DNA of 6,788 nt from Actinomycetes bacterium (GTDB taxonomy: Bacteria > Actinomycetota > Actinomycetes > Propionibacteriales > Propionibacteriaceae): positions 1-6,788 of the forward strand of contig JAEYNS010000231.1 in the NCBI GenBank assembly GCA_023412435.1. Reading direction: 5' to 3'. The translations under genes and the position numbers were made by a program. Position 1 is the first letter of the stretch, and every line of letters begins with the position of its first letter. The notes beneath the pieces were generated by a model. It had not been told where the DNA came from and ran no database searches. It saw only the letters and a program-made list of their open reading frames with translations. This document shows positions 5,183 to 6,788 of the stretch, one piece after another.

Positions 5183-6507
5183 TGCCCACCCCCACCGTCA
5201 CCGCCCACTCACTGCTCCGGCTGGCCACCGCCGGCTCGGTGGACGACGGCAAGTCGACCCTCGTCGGCCGGCTGCTGCACGACTCGAAGGCCGTGCTGGC
5301 CGACCAGTTGGCCGCCGTCGAGCTGGTCAGCCGGCAGCGCGGCCTGACCGGCGTCGACCTGGCGCTGCTCACCGACGGCCTGCGGGCCGAGCGCGAGCAG
5401 GGCATCACCATCGACGTCGCCTACCGCTACTTCGCCACCGCCCGGCGCAGCTTCATCCTGGCTGACTGCCCCGGCCACGTGCAGTACACCCGCAACACGG
5501 TCACGGGGTCGTCCACCGCCGACGTGCTGGTGCTGCTGGTCGACGTCCGCAAGGGGGTGCTGGAGCAGACCCGGCGCCACCTCGCCGTCGCCGCACTGCT
5601 GCGTGTCCCGCACGTCGTGGTGGCGGTGAACAAGATCGACCTGGTGGGCTTCGACGAGGGCCGCTACCTCGCGGTCGCCGCCCGGCTCGCCGAACTCGCC
5701 GCCTGGCTCGGGCTCCCCGACGTCACCACGCTGCCGGTCTCGGCGCTGGAGGGCGACAACGTGGTGGAACGCTCCGGCCGGACCCCGTGGTACGCCGGCC
5801 CCAGCCTGCTCGGGCTGCTGGAGGAGCTGGAGCTGGGCTCGGACCGGGGCCAGGCCGGCTTCCGGTTCGGGGTTCAGCTGACCCTGCGGCCGCAGTCGGC
5901 GGCGGTCGACGCCGCCTACGCCGAGTACCGCGGCTATGCCGGACTGGTCTCGGCGGGCGAGGTCGCCGTCGGCGACGAGGTAGTGGTGCTCCCCGAGGGG
6001 GTGCGCACCCGGGTGGCAGGCATCGACCTGGCCGGGCGCCACCTGGACCGCGCGGTGGCCGGCCAGTCGGTGGTGCTGCGGCTGGCCGACGAGGTCGACC
6101 TGGCCCGGGGGGCGCTGATCAGCTCGGTCGCGGACGCGCCGCAGCCCACCGTCGACATCGACGGGACGCTGTGCTGGCTGGACGAGCGTCCGCTGCGGCT
6201 GGGCCAGCGGGTGCTGCTCAAGCACTCCACCCGCACCGTCCAGGCCGTGGTGCGGGAGATCACCAGCCGGCTCGACCTCGACACCGTGGCCCCGGTGGCG
6301 GCGGACGACCTCGCGCTGAACGACATCGGACGGGTGTCGCTGCGGCTCGCCGCCCCGGTGCTGGCCGAGGACTACGCGGCCAACCGCAGCGGCGGCGCCT
6401 TCCTGCTGATCGACCCCCAGACCGCCCGGACCCTGGCCGCCGGCATGGTGCGCGGCCACACCGTGTTCGGGGACAGGTTCGGCGACGCCTGGGACTGGCA
6501 GATCTGA
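5182..6507 (+). CDS. cysN: Sulfate adenylyltransferase subunit 1 (GTPase) CysN, without fused APS kinase
   Basis: 441 residues, translation-factor-type GTPase that couples GTP hydrolysis to APS synthesis by CysD. The GTPase motifs are complete: G1 GSVDDGKST (18-26), G2 region GITIDV with T76, G3 DCPGH (95-99), G4 NKID (150-153) and G5 SAL (187-189). Beta-barrel domains II and III follow from about residue 225, and the C terminus carries GAFLLIDPQT (405-414) and the HTVFGD segment. There is no C-terminal APS-kinase (CysC) domain, unlike the CysNC fusions of mycobacteria, which use about 600 residues. This fits a pathway that reduces APS directly. The start is the ATG sharing its A with the cysD stop (TGATG); the nearest purine-rich stretch (AAGGA at 5164-5168) is too distant, so reinitiation after cysD is likely. 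The stop overlaps the next gene in the same manner. Confidence 0.96.
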   Translation: MPTPTVTAHSLLRLATAGSVDDGKSTLVGRLLHDSKAVLADQLAAVELVSRQRGLTGVDLALLTDGLRAEREQGITIDVAYRYFATARRSFILADCPGHVQYTRNTVTGSSTADVLVLLVDVRKGVLEQTRRHLAVAALLRVPHVVVAVNKIDLVGFDEGRYLAVAARLAELAAWLGLPDVTTLPVSALEGDNVVERSGRTPWYAGPSLLGLLEELELGSDRGQAGFRFGVQLTLRPQSAAVDAAYAEYRGYAGLVSAGEVAVGDEVVVLPEGVRTRVAGIDLAGRHLDRAVAGQSVVLRLADEVDLARGALISSVADAPQPTVDIDGTLCWLDERPLRLGQRVLLKHSTRTVQAVVREITSRLDLDTVAPVAADDLALNDIGRVSLRLAAPVLAEDYAANRSGGAFLLIDPQTARTLAAGMVRGHTVFGDRFGDAWDWQI

Positions 6508-6788
6508 TGCCCGGACCCGACCTCGTCCTGGCCCTGCACGGCACCGCCAAGCCCGAAGGCAGGCAGCTGGCGAGCAACCTGCTGCTCGCGGTCGCCGCCC
6601 GGCTGCCCCGGGTGACGGTCCACCTGGGCTGGGCGGACGTGCTGACGCCCACCCTCACCGAGACGCTCACCGGTCTGGGCCGCGCGGTGGTCGTGCCCTG
6701 CTTCCTGACCCCCGGCTACCACGTCGCCTCCGACCTGCCGGCCGCGGTGCGGGCCGCCGGCGGGCGGGCCCGGCTCACCCCCCTGCTC
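6507..6788 (+). CDS. Sirohydrochlorin chelatase of the CbiX/SirB family (N-terminal 94 codons, cut by window edge)
   Basis: The first 94 residues are present and the frame is open to the edge. The N terminus DLVLALHGTAKPEGRQLASN (5-24) has the chelatase His (H11) in the LxxHGT context. The second half VVVPCFLTPGYHVASDLP (61-78) has H72 in the GYHV motif, the other family metal-site histidine. Members insert Fe2+ (or Co2+) into sirohydrochlorin, the final step of siroheme synthesis. As the next gene after cysN (TGATG junction), it most likely supplies siroheme for SirA. A cobalt chelatase role in cobalamin synthesis is possible by family but less likely here. Whether the complete protein has one or two CbiX domains, or a fused methyltransferase, cannot be seen. 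Confidence 0.87.
   Translation, partial: MPGPDLVLALHGTAKPEGRQLASNLLLAVAARLPRVTVHLGWADVLTPTLTETLTGLGRAVVVPCFLTPGYHVASDLPAAVRAAGGRARLTPLL

Noticed and set aside
5209..6459. Minus-strand open frame of 416 codons opposite cysN
   Set aside because: His/Gln/Gly/Val-rich antisense shadow; cysN has all five GTPase motifs in the other strand.
1..6788. Search for mobile elements, CRISPR arrays, tRNA/rRNA genes or other accessory systems
   Set aside because: No transposase, repeat-spacer pattern, terminal inverted repeats or tRNA-like cloverleaf was noticed. Apart from the 294-nt divergent spacer, the window is filled by recognisable core genes.

Overview
The window looks like part of the chromosome of a very GC-rich actinobacterium. 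Third codon positions are almost all G or C, GTG starts occur, the sulfite reductase is of the mycobacterial SirA/NirA type, there is an MptB-like polyprenol-phosphomannose mannosyltransferase, and the promoters look like TANNNT boxes. I cannot name a genus from the sequence.

Layout. Two divergent transcription units leave a shared spacer (about 1594-1887). Leftward (minus strand): a multi-spanning GT-C mannosyltransferase of the MptA/MptB family (1593-112), overlapping by 4 bp (GTGA) the start of an enoyl-CoA hydratase / 3-hydroxyisobutyryl-CoA hydrolase family gene cut by the left edge (115-1). Rightward (plus strand): a very short cysteine-rich leader ORF (1712-1789), a 98-nt structured spacer, then a tight sulfate-assimilation operon: sirA (sulfite reductase), cysH (APS reductase), cysD and cysN (ATP sulfurylase subunits) and the first 94 codons of a CbiX/SirB-type sirohydrochlorin chelatase, cut by the right edge. 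All junctions in this operon overlap by 1 or 4 bp (ATGA, ATGA, TGATG, TGATG), so translation is probably coupled throughout.

How the genes work together. CysD+CysN make adenylylsulfate (APS) from sulfate and ATP, helped by GTP hydrolysis. CysH reduces APS directly to sulfite; it carries the CC...CXXC iron-sulfur cysteines of the APS-type enzyme, and CysN has no fused APS-kinase domain. SirA reduces sulfite to sulfide with siroheme and a 4Fe-4S cluster, and the chelatase inserts iron to make that siroheme. The operon therefore encodes both the route to sulfide and one step of cofactor supply.

The most interesting element is the leader ORF: 25 codons with four Cys (including a CC pair and Cys as the last residue), using the otherwise absent TGT codon twice, with a TANNNT -10 box placed so that the transcript would start at the A of its ATG (leaderless). 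Downstream lie a C-rich, G-poor stretch, a long imperfect stem-loop and a perfect 6-bp complement of the sirA Shine-Dalgarno region. This looks like a cysteine-responsive attenuator like the polycysteine leaderless short ORFs described in mycobacteria. No mobile elements, CRISPR arrays, tRNA or rRNA genes were seen.
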